From: Siderastrea radians
Taxonomy: Eukaryota > Cnidaria > Anthozoa > Scleractinia > Rhizangiidae
NCBI GenBank assembly: GCA_964017195.1
Contig: OZ024888.1
Location: 16,173,701-16,237,700, forward strand
Reading direction: 5' to 3'
Length of the DNA stretch: 64,000 nucleotides
Shown: positions 32,701 through 44,260 of the stretch, one piece after another
Layout: every line of letters begins with the position of its first letter
Numbering within the stretch: position 1 is the first letter of the stretch
Translations under genes and position numbers: made by a program
The notes under the pieces: model-generated
Told to the model about the DNA's origin: nothing
The model's input: only the letters and a program-made list of their open reading frames with translations
Database searches by the model: none

Positions 32701-33520
32701 TTTTTGTAGTATGGCCTCTTATTTCCCACGATTTCCGTCAGGTAGCCGTCAAAATAAGTTGTGGACTGCCTTGGCTACGCCTCGGGAGTCCTTACTGATT
32801 TCGACGGCTACATCACGAAAGTAAGAGGGAAGTAGGAGTCCATACCATGAAGAACTGGAGGAAATTTGCTTTTAGCACGGAATTTTTTTTTTTCACTCGG
32901 TGCGAGTCTACAATAAATCTATCACAAGCATTCGCGACAGGCAGTCATGACGCGAGCAGCGGTATGGACTCTCACCTCCAACGGCTCTCAACCGGTCAGA
33001 AACGAGAAATTGATAACATGTGGTGAAAACGGAATTCTATTTCTAACCCTTTTTTGTTAACATGATATTCTCGTTATATATATAATAAAGCTACGGTAGC
33101 CATGCATTTACTATCAAAACGAAGTCCAGAAACACATATTTCCGAGAGCAGAGTACTGGAAGGTGAAAAAAAAATTAATTGTAACGCAAGATGAGTGCAT
33201 TTGGTGGCATAAGTTTGTCTTTGTTTCATGTTCACTAAGATTAATCTTGGAAGACTGAAAACACTCTCGCCGGTCCCAGGACGAAATCATCGCTCAGAAA
33301 CATATTGCAATTATCCGGAATAAGGAGACCTATGGTTCGTATTAGGATTTTTCAAGCCGGAAATAAATGTTCTTTCTATACTTAAGACAGAACTAATTCC
33401 CAAGGGCCGGGGAAGGGGAGTGTTGGTTCTGTTACATGAAAAAGTTTCTGTGGTGGTGTCTCGCTGGCCCCCAGGAAACCCTACTTCATCTCAGACCATA
33501 AATTGCTATAGATATTGCTA
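29729..33520. repeat. ~1.75-kb tandem repeat array (two full units plus a partial)
   Basis: The marker ctaagattaatcttgg occurs at 29729, 31481 and 33236, giving periods of 1752 and 1755 bp. Each full unit has a GAGT microsatellite, a tatatata tract, and a CCAAT-containing stretch followed on the minus strand by an ATG frame starting MAFEAV. Unit-to-unit divergence is greater than between the 33-kb copies. The function is unknown. Confidence 0.85.
30615..30854 (-). other. 79-codon open frame in tandem unit 1 (function unknown)
   Basis: The frame starts MAFEAVQETTASLAQGG and contains ENIAKSFVSLFVLLEDFI. Upstream on the same strand is a CCAAT box (aaccaatcag). In the second unit (~32600-32370) the same frame has stop codons, including one at codon 7. 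I do not recognise the protein. It may be the first exon of a repeat-borne gene or a chance frame. Confidence 0.25.
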
Positions 33521-33534
33521 TAGATATTGAAATG

Positions 33535-34695
33535 TAGCCACTTTCAAATTTAAAAAGGTGGAAAACTCACATGTTGTGTAGATATGGATAGGACCTAAAA
33601 TAACTGAATAAGAAACAAAAAAAAGCGAGCGCTTTGTTTTTCTATCTTTAAATTTCCTTCTGTGCTCTGGCGCATATCATAATAAAGAATGAAACACTTG
33701 GTCGAAGCATTGGGAAGGATGGCTCGCCGGGTGCAAATATTGAAACAACGCACCGGGAGTTTCAAACTAAAAATGTAAACACAATTTGTATGAGGCAATG
33801 AAATAATGTTTACAGTTTCAAGTTTGTACATTTATTGTCTGCTGTGATATTGACTGACATAGAAATTGTCCAACAGTTTGGTTTTCAGTTATGGCCCAGG
33901 CAATAAATCCAATGTCGCACGCAACTAAGAGATCATAGTGTGACAAAAGCTACAAGCACAGAAAACCTGGTGGCTTATTCATCTGACATAATTCTCGTGA
34001 GCACAGCAATATTGAACGTAAAGACATAACAACACTGAACAGAAGTCTTGTGAATGCATTTCTCGTGATGGAAATTGCAATTAACATCCGAATGTCAAAA
34101 TAACTTTGCACAGTGATGCAATATATTATGTGAGAACTACAATATGAAATCTAAACAGTTTTGCACTCTTCAAATACACTATTTTGTTATGAAAGCTTTA
34201 TTTATTATTTCTTGTATTAAGGACAAAAATCATGATTCAAATCGCCTTGGTATTAAAAAATTCAAATTTTAAGCATTCTTGTCATTTAGACAGATTACCG
34301 GGAATAGATCCCAATTAAACAGTTGAAAACATCCGTACATGTATATCTCAGAAAGAAAAACTAACATAAAAAGTTTCAGTTAATTGCCGTTTGAATAAAA
34401 ATCACAAAATAAAGATACGAAATTTGAAATAGGAAAACTAGAAGGAGCTCTTGATCATGTGAAAAGCGGTAATTTCTTAATAATGTAAACCTAAAAAAAA
34501 ATTAAATTTATCTTGGTATAAATTTCCAAATTTTTAAAGTTTTATAATTTTTAAGTAATGCTCGTCAGTGTTCCATAAGTTTTTTGTCAGTAAACGTTTA
34601 TTGTACGGCGGGATATCGTCTGAATGAAAATCTCCATGAATCCTAACTGTCTCTACGTGAGGCAAATTGTTATTCAAAATTGAGCGATACTGAAT
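33535..34695. repeat. Diverged ~1.2-kb duplicate, unit A
   Basis: Matches 35540-36775 in the same direction (offset ~2010-2070 bp). Shared anchors include atgttgtgtag, caacgcaccgggagtttcaa, ctgctgtgatattgactgac and taatgctcgtc. Divergence is clearly higher than between the 33-kb copies. Confidence 0.8.
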
Positions 34696-34796
34696 GAATC
34701 CAGTGGCATGTGAAGTAGTACCCTCTTCCCCACCAGGAACTGATTTCACATAAAGAAAGAAAGGTAGTAAATTTTAAGCTCGGAAAGAAATAAGAA

Positions 34797-35068
34797 AGAT
34801 AGAAAGATGGAATATTCAGTTTGTCATAAGCGTGGGACAAAGAAAAAATCTGGGTCAGGAATCGAACCCATGACCTCCCGTACATCGGTCAGACACTTTA
34901 CTCACTGAGCTACGAAGACTCGTGGGGAGTGAAGTGAGGTCGTATCTACTTGCTCAGTGGTTAGAGCGTTCGACCGGTGTATAGAAGGTTAAGGGTTCGA
35001 TTTCCGTCGCTGGACTCAGTTTTTTCCCTGTACCACGCTCGTGTCAACTGAACATTCCATCTTTCTTA
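34797..35068. repeat. Palindrome of two head-to-head tRNA-like SINE heads
   Basis: Minus strand 34918-34846 has A box tagctcagtgagtaaag and B box gggttcgattcc. Plus strand 34945-35017 has A box tgctcagtggttagagcg and B box gggttcgatttcc. The outer ends (gatggaatattcagt; actgaacattccatc) are inverted repeats, so the whole ~270 bp is a fold-back of two diverging Pol III promoters. Acceptor stems pair poorly, arguing against functional tRNAs. Confidence 0.75.
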
Positions 35069-35539
35069 ATTTCACGTAGTTTTAACAAACATCAATCAAG
35101 AGGAAAGGTGTAGTTTACATCCATGAAAAACAAAAACAACTTACGTGCAACTTACAAGGTACACGCCTTCGTTTGTTATATGAAACGCCTTGACGGATCT
35201 GTTTATGCTTATGCATTTTACCTCGTTTGCCCTGTACACTAGTACAAAATAGAATTAATTGAAAATTTCATTTCAAATTTATTTATTTTGAGAATGAATA
35301 AAAAAAACAACAAAAATAATCGAGGGATAAATAAATAAATGCATCGAGGGATTAAAAGCCAGTATGTAGTGACTTGCTCCGATGACGGTTACGTCATCAA
35401 AAGAAAACAACTTTTGTCGATTGTTTCGGGTTCACACTAGGGTAAGCATTAAACCTTCGTTTTCAAACTACACATGTCTGCTGAGTTTGTGGTGTGTTTA
35501 CGTGTGGAGGGAAGGCCTACTGAAATGTGCTATACCTTA

Positions 35540-36775
35540 AAATATTTCCACTTTCAAAGTAAAAAAGGGTGGAAAACCCAAATGTTGTGTAGGTATGGAT
35601 GAGACCTAAAACAACTGGAAATAAAAGAAAAAACAAAACAAAAAAACAAAAAACAAAAAAAACGAGCGTTTTGTTTTCTATTTAAGCTCCTTCCGTGCTC
35701 TGACGTACAACGGTCAAGGTTTAAACTATATGAAAATAAAAGTTTAAAGCAATGAAACACTTGCCTAAGTGTTGAGAAGGATGGCACGCCGCAAACAAAC
35801 ATTAAAACAACGCACCGGGAGTTTCAAACTAAAAATGTAAACGCCATTTATATAAAGCTCAAAGAGAAAGTTTACAGTTTCAGTTTTATAGATATATTGT
35901 CTGCTGTGATATTGACTGACATGGAAATTGTCCAACAGTTTTATTTTTCAGTTGCGCCCCAGGCAATAAATCCCATGTCGCACGTAACTAAGATATCAAT
36001 CATAGCGTGTGAAAAAGCCACAAGCACGGAAAACCTGGTGGCCTGTTCATCTGACATAATCCTCGTAAGCACCGCAATTTTGAACGTAAAGACATAACAA
36101 AACTGAACAGAAGTGCTTTGTGAACGTATTTCTCGTGATGGAAATTGAAATTAGCATCCGAATGTCAAAATTACTTCGCACAGTGATGCAATATATTTTG
36201 TCAGAGCCATAAAATCCAAACAATTTTCTTTACCCTTAAAATATACTTTTTGCTATGACGACTTATTTATTTATTATTTCTTGTATTAAGAAAAAATAAA
36301 TCGTTATTCAGATCGCACTGTTATTAAAATTCAAATTTTAGGCATTCTTGCTATTTAGACAGTCCAGAATCGATCTTATTTAAACAGTGGACAACACGCA
36401 TACATGTTTATTTTACAAAGAAAAACTGACATGAACAGTTTCAGTTGGGTGTCGTTTTGATAAAAATTGCAAAATAAAGATATGAAATTTGAAATTAAAA
36501 AATTAGAAAAAGCTCTTAATCATTGTGAAAAGCAGTAATTTCCAAATAATGAAAAAATAAAATTTATCTTGGCACAAATGCGCAAATTTTTATAGTTTGA
36601 CAAGGGCCATTTATAGCCTTTAAGTAATGCTCGTCCAGTGCTTCCTAAATTTCTTGTCGGTAAATATTTATTGTTCGGCGGGATATTATTTGAATGAAAA
36701 CCTCCATGAATTTAAACTGTCCTAACTGTCCTAACCGTACGTGAGGCCAATTGTTATTCAAAACTGAGCGATGCA
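35540..36775. repeat. Diverged ~1.2-kb duplicate, unit B
   Basis: Partner of 33535-34695. On the minus strand (36101 to 35941) there is a 53-codon frame including VLTRIMSDEQATRFSVLVAF with a hydrophobic stretch, preceded by a cttctgttcag acceptor-like string. In unit A the Gln codon is a stop. It may be a relic exon of a membrane protein; the family is not recognised. Confidence 0.7.
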
Positions 36776-38000
36776 TGTAGAACTGGTTGCATATGTTGCT
36801 CATTTGAGGCGCTTAGTTAGTAGTTTCAAGCTTTTATACTTGACCAGCTGCATGGTGTTTATTGAAATGCCTCGCGCAGGATTCAACAACAACCGGTTAA
36901 CACGCGAAGTCGTTGTAGAGTTGGCGGTTTTTCTGTCAACGGCAAGAGCTCTTAAAATCGTAAAAAAATGAAAACACTAAACATGACTCAATAAACCGAA
37001 ATGAAACATCCAGGGTAGTTGATATTAAGGAAGGTTAAGGCACATTTAAACCAAGGACTTCAATCGTTTAAGCTATTAATCTTAGTTACCTAAGATGCGT
37101 GAATTTTAAGCGCCTTCTTAAACTGAGGTAACGGAAACCAATAAAGTAAGGTTTTGTTTGAATCACCTTTGTGTGATGAATTCCAAGAGGACTTCCTCGT
37201 CCTTCCCTCTCTGGATAAATCACAGCCAAGAACCGAGAAAAACACGCAACAGAGTTAAGGGCGGTGGGTGTAAAATTTAGATGTAAGTAATAGGCTGTAA
37301 TATGCATAAACAAAACGACTGTTTGCAAATGAGCAAAAATATTTGGTGGCAATCTTTAACATCATGAATTCTCGCCCCAGGACCTCTCTGTTTTAACTGT
37401 CTGTTCAAGAGTCTGACTTTTCGAACGTATTGAGATAGCAGTGACTCCCTGCAAGAAATCTTTTTTCGACAACTTTAGGTTTTTGTTATGTACAGTGTGA
37501 TCTTATCTGAAACCGGGAACATTCTTACCATTTCGTTGTTATGATTATAAGTGGGAAAAGGGACGGAAACGGTAGGGAAGAGGAGCTCCGACTCTCCCTA
37601 GTCTCCACCCGTTTTATTTTCGCGTTCACTTCCCACATTTCTTCCCCGATCCTACATAGACTGAATTTCTTTTGTCTCCTCTAGTCGCTAACTTTCCAAA
37701 GAAAGTAGATGTCTGCAGTGCAATTTACATTCTTAATGTCTTGGAGCCTAGAATAGACGTTGCGGACCCACAGGACTGAGAAGAAAAAATTGGGCTTAAT
37801 AAAAGTCGAGAATATATTTTGCAACGGCCATCAGTTCCAAACGATATCCCTGCCTATTAAAGGCTTTCTGCAAATAGAGGTACGTAATCAGTTTCGGATC
37901 AAAATTTCAAATGACTGGGATTAGTCTCTAAAGAAGTGTAGCGATGCGTCACTTAACTTGGGAGAAGTGAAACTTTCTAATTTGATATCAGCTGAGTTAA
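36776..38000. other. End of copy 1, no recognised gene
   Basis: AT-rich sequence with scattered short frames. An imperfect inverted stretch lies near 37550-37640 (gtgggaaaag ... cttcccac). The junction with copy 2 is at 38000/38001. Confidence 0.5.
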
Positions 38001-39060
38001 TATAAAGTAAGTTGGCCATTTTAAAGACACTCATGATCAAGAACGTTTTATGTGAATTCGTACGACACTTAAGGCGCAGTCTGTGTTTACAGATCTTGCC
38101 ATAAATTTCTGCGTGATGTTTCCTTCCTTTGATCGCGATCATGTGGAAGTAAGAGATACAAAGTAAGAAATGCCATGCGTTTTATAAAATTGCGTTACCT
38201 GTATATTTGCTTGTTATTGTTATTTATCAGACTACTTGTTTAAAGGTGATCCCTTACTAAACGCCCGGGTTAAAGGTTTCTCTTGAATGAATCTTTATAT
38301 TACTGCATATTTTGTCATGTTGTTGAAGTCTAAGCTTGTTTCCTCCGCTAAATGTTTTGATTCGACAAAATAAACCCAGTGTAGATTCTACGTTTTTGTT
38401 CCCTCCTTATATGGGCTAGATTTCAAGTGCGTGAATTGAAATAATCTAACTGAAATTAATGACAGACTTTTCATATCGAAATAATTTCATTATCGTGCGT
38501 GTAATTTACTCAGGAAATTTGTTTTCTTGTTTTGTCCTGAAAAAGCTTTAAAAAGACTCAGGAAGCCAGGTCCGAAATGTTTGCTTCATTTTTCAGTTGC
38601 CGACATTCGGAGAAGCCTTCTCTTTGGGGAAATTAAAATGCTATATTCTGTCCTGGAACAATTAATCCGTTGCTTTGAGCTGCCCAATGTCGAATCCATT
38701 TGAATCGAGTCTTCTAGAGCTTTCCCATTTGTTTTCACATTTTAAATGGCGTACTTTGATCCGAATAATCTCCAAAACCCCCTTGAAAATTGTTGCGTTC
38801 CACAATCGGTCGGGCCACCATTTTTCAAAACATGTAATTTTGATCAACTATAAACAAACTCTCTTTAGTTTCAAGCCAAACCATATGGATTCCTGTAAAT
38901 CCTTTTTGTCCTGCATTTTAAATTAGATTTCTTTCAAACGGTCACTCGAAATTTGCTGTGAAAACTCTCTTGCAATAAGAGAAACAGGGACCTTGGTTAA
39001 ATTTTATTTCTAGGTTTAGCTTTAACCGGGTTTGGAACAACCGGGCCCAGGAGGTAGCCT
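38001..39060. other. Shared non-coding stretch
   Basis: Counterpart of 4904-5958, differing by a handful of substitutions and small indels. No gene is seen. Confidence 0.55.
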
Positions 39061-39241
39061 GCGAGTAGTCTCTAATTTTGGCGATGGCGATTGTGGCATG
39101 GGGCGGGCGAAATACACACATGCGAGCCCGAAATTTCGATGGACGCTTCCGTTTGCGTCGCGTCTCCTCGAAATTTCGCGCGCGCACGTGTGTACTTTGC
39201 CCGCCCCACAATCGCCATCGCCAAAATTAAAGACTACTCGC
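39061..39241. repeat. Fold-back MITE (gcgagtagt family), copy 2
   Basis: Counterpart of 5959-6139, with better-paired arms here (gcgatggcgattg / caatcgccatcgc). Confidence 0.75.
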
Positions 39242-39551
39242 AGTCTACCCAGAAGGTTACGGGTGAAGCGAGTCACAGCTTAATCAACAAATGAGAGATG
39301 TTCACGTTAACCATCAACCAACCAGTTCCAGTGAGTTGATTGAAATGTTAACCGCCAAGCCATAAATGGTAAAAGTCTATGTTTTGGACTGCAAATTGTA
39401 AAAGTCCGACTTCCAAGAAAAAAAGCCAGCAACTGCGGACCTTTATACTGGATTGCGAGCACAAAATTGAGTGCAAAGACGAGTTTCTTAATGCCTGACA
39501 TCGATTTTTAAAATGCTGCCATCGTTACAATTACCGAAGCTTGAAAAACAT

Positions 39552-39707
39552 ATTGAAGTATTTAATAAATTAAGTCCTGTCAAATTTAAAAAAAATTATC
39601 CAAAAGAACATAAATAACAACAAAAATGAGTAAAATGACCAAATGAAGATCTGATCAGATGATTCACAGGTCAAAAAAGCTTCCATTGCGAACCAACAAG
39701 TCCTATT
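39552..39707. other. ~155-bp block only in copy 2
   Basis: Absent at the matching point near 6450, where gaaaaacat is followed directly by ctcaagatgttc. AT-rich, with no clear termini. Confidence 0.55.
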
Positions 39708-40814
39708 CTCAAGATGTTCAAATCGTTCATTTTCAAGGCAATACATGTTTTCAGTTCGCACACATACCTGAGCCGGAGTAGGAGCTTGGTGTGATGAAAG
39801 AGTAATTTCTTTCGGTCTCGTCGTATCGGCAGAATCGTAGGTAATGGATAGAAAACGTAGTTCAGCGTTAATTGACCATGGAAATAATCTGCTCCCAATT
39901 GACACCTTTAGCTTCAATTCTTTAAGACAGAGGATTGTGTTAGTAGTTCAGTAACACAGGCATGAATGTCATATTGAAAACTAAACAATACAAAACTGCC
40001 TCCAAACACATGGTAGAACTTCTAATTAGACTTTTATGTTAATCTGTTCTCGAACAGTAACACAAATTTTAATTTATTCAGTCAAAAATGGTCACTATGG
40101 CTTTCATGGTTTCGCTTGGTTTACCAATAAATCAACAATGTCATTGTAAAAAAGGGTCACGAAATATGCTATTCTAGAAAGTTGGGGTGTTTTGGGTGTA
40201 AATGCTAAATGGTTAAAGTTACTGTCCTTACAAATTTGAGAGATTTGCACGGCAAAGGAGATTCTTGTGGTGTATGTGCTCGATTTGCAATTATATCATG
40301 TGGAAAAAATCTGTTTAGTTTAAAATATGGTATCCTGGAAAGTATGACTTATCTAGCTTTTGAGGTTGAAACGTAATGTAGCGTACCATTTCAAGGAATT
40401 TGTATGTGGGAAGTGATTCCCCTCTCCTTCTCCTGGCCTTTGGGACGAAAATGACTTCTCACCAACTCGTCGCCTAGCCCTAGAACTATTCCCAGTGATT
40501 TACTGCGTCCTAGTCTTTACTTCGAGTTGAATGGGTTAGTTCTTTTTTACTTCCCTCATCCGTAGCTGGGTCTGGTGGGCCGAGAGGGAAGAAAGGGGCA
40601 ATTTGGTTTTCGTATACGGAGATGCTGGGCAGTTGTGTCAAAATGGTGGCAATCACCTCGTTGCTCTCCTGATAGTTCTGTATTTTCATACTGAAGCTTT
40701 CTTGGCAGTGAACAAAACAACTTAATGAACATGAAGAAAGACATAAAAACAACACAAACTTATATAAATATCAATATATTATTGAATTTGCATCAAATTG
40801 TGGTGGCTAAAGCC

Positions 40815-40927
40815 AAGGTCAAACGTCAAACTTAACATGTGCCGAAACTAATGCAAACGAGAAGTTATTGTTTTCCCTAATGTGCTTTATGTTCGACACC
40901 TCATCAGTAAAGTTTGACGTTCGACCT
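40815..40927. repeat. 113-bp hairpin MITE
   Basis: Left end aaggtcaaacgtcaaactt and right end aagtttgacgttcgacctt are inverted repeats with one difference. Short frames on both strands here follow the palindrome. Confidence 0.75.
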
Positions 40928-41286
40928 TGTCCTGAGAACGTACTGCATGAGTTTGTATTTAATGATAAAAATTTTCTTAGAAGGCACGTTCTGTCATGCA
41001 AATTTGTTATTTTCGAGGAAAACACAAGTGCCACTGGAGACACTAAAGTCGGGAACTGGCCCCTACGGCTAGTCCCGGGGAACAAACTCCTTTGAGCGAA
41101 CAACCCATTTTTGTTGAAAAATGTAGTGGGGCAAGGCTCGTGGCTTTGTCCCTTCAAGTTGTGCATGTCCCCGCGTGTACTCCTCGTTCGACTAGTCCCT
41201 GCGACCATCTTAAAAAATTAACCAGCCAAAACTAAATCCAAAACTAAGCAACCACTATGTAATGCCAACAAAAGCACTGCGACGAT

Positions 41287-41345
41287 GATAATGTAAGTGC
41301 AGAGCCATGGCTTTGTAGCGATGGCTCTACATGTGCATCATCATA
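41287..41345. repeat. Short hairpin
   Basis: gtgcagagccatggc pairs imperfectly with gatggctctacatgtgc, with matching gatgat/atcatc outside. Possibly a very small MITE. Confidence 0.45.
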
Positions 41346-41736
41346 ACTTCAACTAGAGATTACCGGTGCGCTTAAGTGCACTGAGAGGTCTAGAATCGGT
41401 TATTTTAAGCAGCCCTAAGGAACCCAGGATTAGCGCTAATTTTAGTTCCGTTCGATGGCTTAACCATGTTTTTGTTTACTCTTCCTCGTCTTACTTTGAT
41501 TGCTTTCAATCTGTAACCAAAAGTGTTTATGACAATTTTTTTAAAATTTTTTTCTGATCAAATCTAAATGCCACTATCGCATTTAGAATTTAACATCAAC
41601 TCTATTATGTCTTAATGAACAAATCTGCATTAAAAAGTCGAAATACCGTCTATAGGAATAATCATTAGCCCCAAATGTGTCTCAGCGGTGCGCTCCGTGC
41701 ATTTCTTATGGTTTGGTTTTAAATCCTTTCCCAGAA

Positions 41737-41879
41737 AGGCGTCACAATCAACCATCTAACTTCCGATCTTAATTTTTGACGTGATTGGAAGTTAGAGAAA
41801 GGAAGTTTTCCGGAAACTGAGGCGTCAAAATCAACCTTCTATCTTCCGATCGCAATTTTTGACGTGATCATGAGTTAGA
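41737..41879. repeat. Two direct repeats, period ~83 bp
   Basis: Units start aggcgtcacaatcaacc (41737) and aggcgtcaaaatcaacc (41820), share cttccgatc and aatttttgacgtga, and end near gagttaga. Confidence 0.75.
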
Positions 41880-42159
41880 TTTCACGTTTTTACGGCAAAA
41901 TCCACTGAAGAAAAATCGATTACTAATTTTTTTTTTACGTTAATATCAGGATATCATTTAGACTAGATCAACTACCCATACGACCTTTCGGTCTTGTCGC
42001 GTAAATTCGAGGCTTTAATATCCGACAAAGTTAATTGAAATAGCTGTATACACACTTGACTAAAAAGGATGCGACGGCTGTTCTTTCTGTTTTTGCCACA
42101 CTGTAGGCTGATCTTGAGCAGTTTTGTCTTGAAACACTCTACAAAACTGTAAAAGTTTT

Positions 42160-42405
42160 ATAAGGTTAGTATATGTAATCGCATGACGCCGAGTAGATTT
42201 AAGGATAAATTTTCACACGTATTTTTCAAAGCTTTCACAAAATTACGCCACTCGGGCAATTTGTAAAAACTTTAAAAATACAAGTGAAAATTTATCCTTA
42301 ATTCTACGGGGACTCAATGCGATTACTTGTTTATCACAAAGAGGGCAAAATTTTATGCACGTCAAAACACAATCCGCAGCCGGTCCTCAGCATCCGTTCT
42401 GCTCA
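42160..42405 (-). repeat. Inverted copy of the 538-785 repeat
   Basis: Reverse complement resembles 538-785, including the taatcgcat hairpin and the flanking ataaacaag and catatactaa strings. The two copies are ~41.5 kb apart, one outside and one inside the duplicated segment. Confidence 0.7.
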
Positions 42406-42775
42406 TGGCTAGTGTGATGATTTCAGACAGAGCTGTGCCGCCAAATCAAGTATAACTGAGTACGTTTTACTGAATAACTTTCATGCGTTCATTTTCGTTG
42501 TTTTACTTGAGTTTTTCATCCCCAGATACAGAAGTTAGAGGCATCTGGTATAGCATATTAAATAGTACCACATGGAAGTATTACTCGATAGTTTGCAATT
42601 GAATATTACTACACTCTAGGATTTTATCATCGGTTTCAAAAATTAGAACCATAATAAAATCCAGGAAAGTAATAGCGGAGCCTGCGGGCAAAGCCCTTCA
42701 GCGGAGCTCCATTGCTAAGGAAATTTGGTAAACTATCAATCCAAGAAATTTTGGTTCTGACGTAATAGTCACTTG

Positions 42776-42810
42776 ACCGTCCGTCCGTCCGTCCGTACGT
42801 CCGTCCATCC
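42776..42810 (+). repeat. GTCC tetranucleotide repeat
   Basis: About eight units, interrupted by gtac and catc variants. It sits at the edge of a GC-richer repeat with aaatttggtaaac nearby. Confidence 0.85.
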
Positions 42811-43615
42811 GCACAGACTCTGTGGGAGGGGGAGGGAAGTCCCAAGACAACCCGACGGGGGTAGAGAATGCCATCTTTTCTTGGCGGGAAATCGCGCTGT
42901 GCTTTTGGGCAACCAGCGTTTTTCTTGGCGGGAAATCGCATGCCCATCGTTGCTTTTGAAAAAGAGGTTTCTTTAAAAGCTTCAGCTTCTTTAGCATTTA
43001 ACGATTGCTCGAGAGTACTGAAGTTTTATACTTGACAAAAAAAAAACATGTAATATCTATAAATGGAAAGAAAAAGTTCAAAAGAATACTGGTAGAGGGC
43101 GAAAAGTTCAAGTTACGAAAGCTGCATTCAAAGGACTTCATCGCTTTGTTTTCTTCACGGCGGAGAGTTTGCCCTGTTCTGAAACACAACTGAGTAAGTG
43201 AAGTTTTTAAAGGGTCTAAGGTACATGATTTCGAGTATTACGATGAAAGAAATTACGTTTTGAAATGGTCATTTACTTTTGACTTTAAAAAATTATTAGA
43301 AAACGCGCTAAGATTTGTGACAGATTCTTGAATATTTTGCCATGCTCAGCCGATTTCACTCGCGTGGACCGACCTACGATTTTTGAAGTGTAACGCGAAT
43401 TGCATTTAAGTATAAACTTGCAGGTTTTCGAATAAACTTTTTTCAAAAATGATTTCTCTGTCCATTATTTTGTGCTTGTTTATTCATAACAGTAGGTCTA
43501 AGCACAGCTGCAAGACAACTGCACAAGCTCTGCTTTCAATTTTGACTGTCCGGTCCATCTCTTTGTGCAACTGTCGATTTTCTTGTCCTAGACGTTTTCA
43601 ATAGTAACAATCTTT

Positions 43616-44260
43616 TAAGCGAAGCAGTTGTCGGTTTACAGCTATTTTATCCCAAAAGCTTCGGAAAACAGTTTTGTGCGTTCCTCAAAGCGCCTAACTT
43701 TATATAGGCTTACTTCGCATCCGCAAAACTTATGCCGGCACTATTTAATTAAAGCGTGTTTGGCGTTTCTTTGTTTTGAATCTTGATGGTCTCTAGCTAG
43801 AGAATGAAATATAACAGTTATTTTAAAAACTATAAGCGAAGCAGTTGTCGTTTTAAACCTATTATATCCGAAAAGCTTCCAAAAACAGTTCTGTGCATTT
43901 TTAAAAGCGCTCGAATTTCAGACAATTTGCAGCCGCAAAACTTATGTCACAGAGTTAAGAATGTTTGGACGGTGTTTGTTCGTTTGTTTTCAATCTCGAT
44001 GGTCTCAAGTTAAAGAACGAAATATAAGGGTTACTTAAGTAACTATAAGCGGAGCAGTTTTGAGTTTAAAGCTATTTTATCCGGTAAGTAATGTGTGTTC
44101 CTCAAAGTGCTTGCATGTTTTGGCGGCTGCTAAAACCTACGCGACATTTCTTCAATAAGTTTATTACAAGTGCTTCGAAGCTCCCCAGATCCTTTCTTCC
44201 GGGTAGTCCCAGTAAAATGCCGGTGAAATGTCAGTATAAATTTTTGACCAGACTAATATT
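43616..44260 (+). repeat. Three degenerate tandem repeats, period ~215 bp
   Basis: Units begin with taagcgaagcagttgtcg near 43616, 43833 and 44046 (the last has ggagcagtttt). Each continues with a ttatccgaaaagcttc-like stretch and then ttcctcaaagcgc. The period is 217 then 213 bp. Confidence 0.75.

Larger units (their letters stand above)
4904..38000 (+). repeat. Tandem segmental duplication, copy 1 (~33.1 kb)
   Basis: From 4904 the sequence matches 38001 onward in the same order and direction through at least 30604 (matching 64000). In stretches compared by eye, substitutions are about 1-2 %. Large differences are discrete insertions and deletions, many with transposon hallmarks. Copy 1 carries the GPCR gene 21195-22433. 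Its part beyond 30604 has no counterpart inside the window because copy 2 runs off the end. Uncollapsed haplotypes placed in tandem would look the same. Confidence 0.9.

Noticed and set aside
34846..35017. Two functional tRNA genes
   Set aside because: A and B boxes are good, but acceptor stems do not pair over seven bases and the copies form a palindrome. They fit SINE heads better.
40819..41208. 129-codon minus-strand ORF in the copy 2 insert
   Set aside because: Its C-terminal part reads through a hairpin MITE (40815-40927), it has an equally long frame on the other strand, and it shows no known domain.
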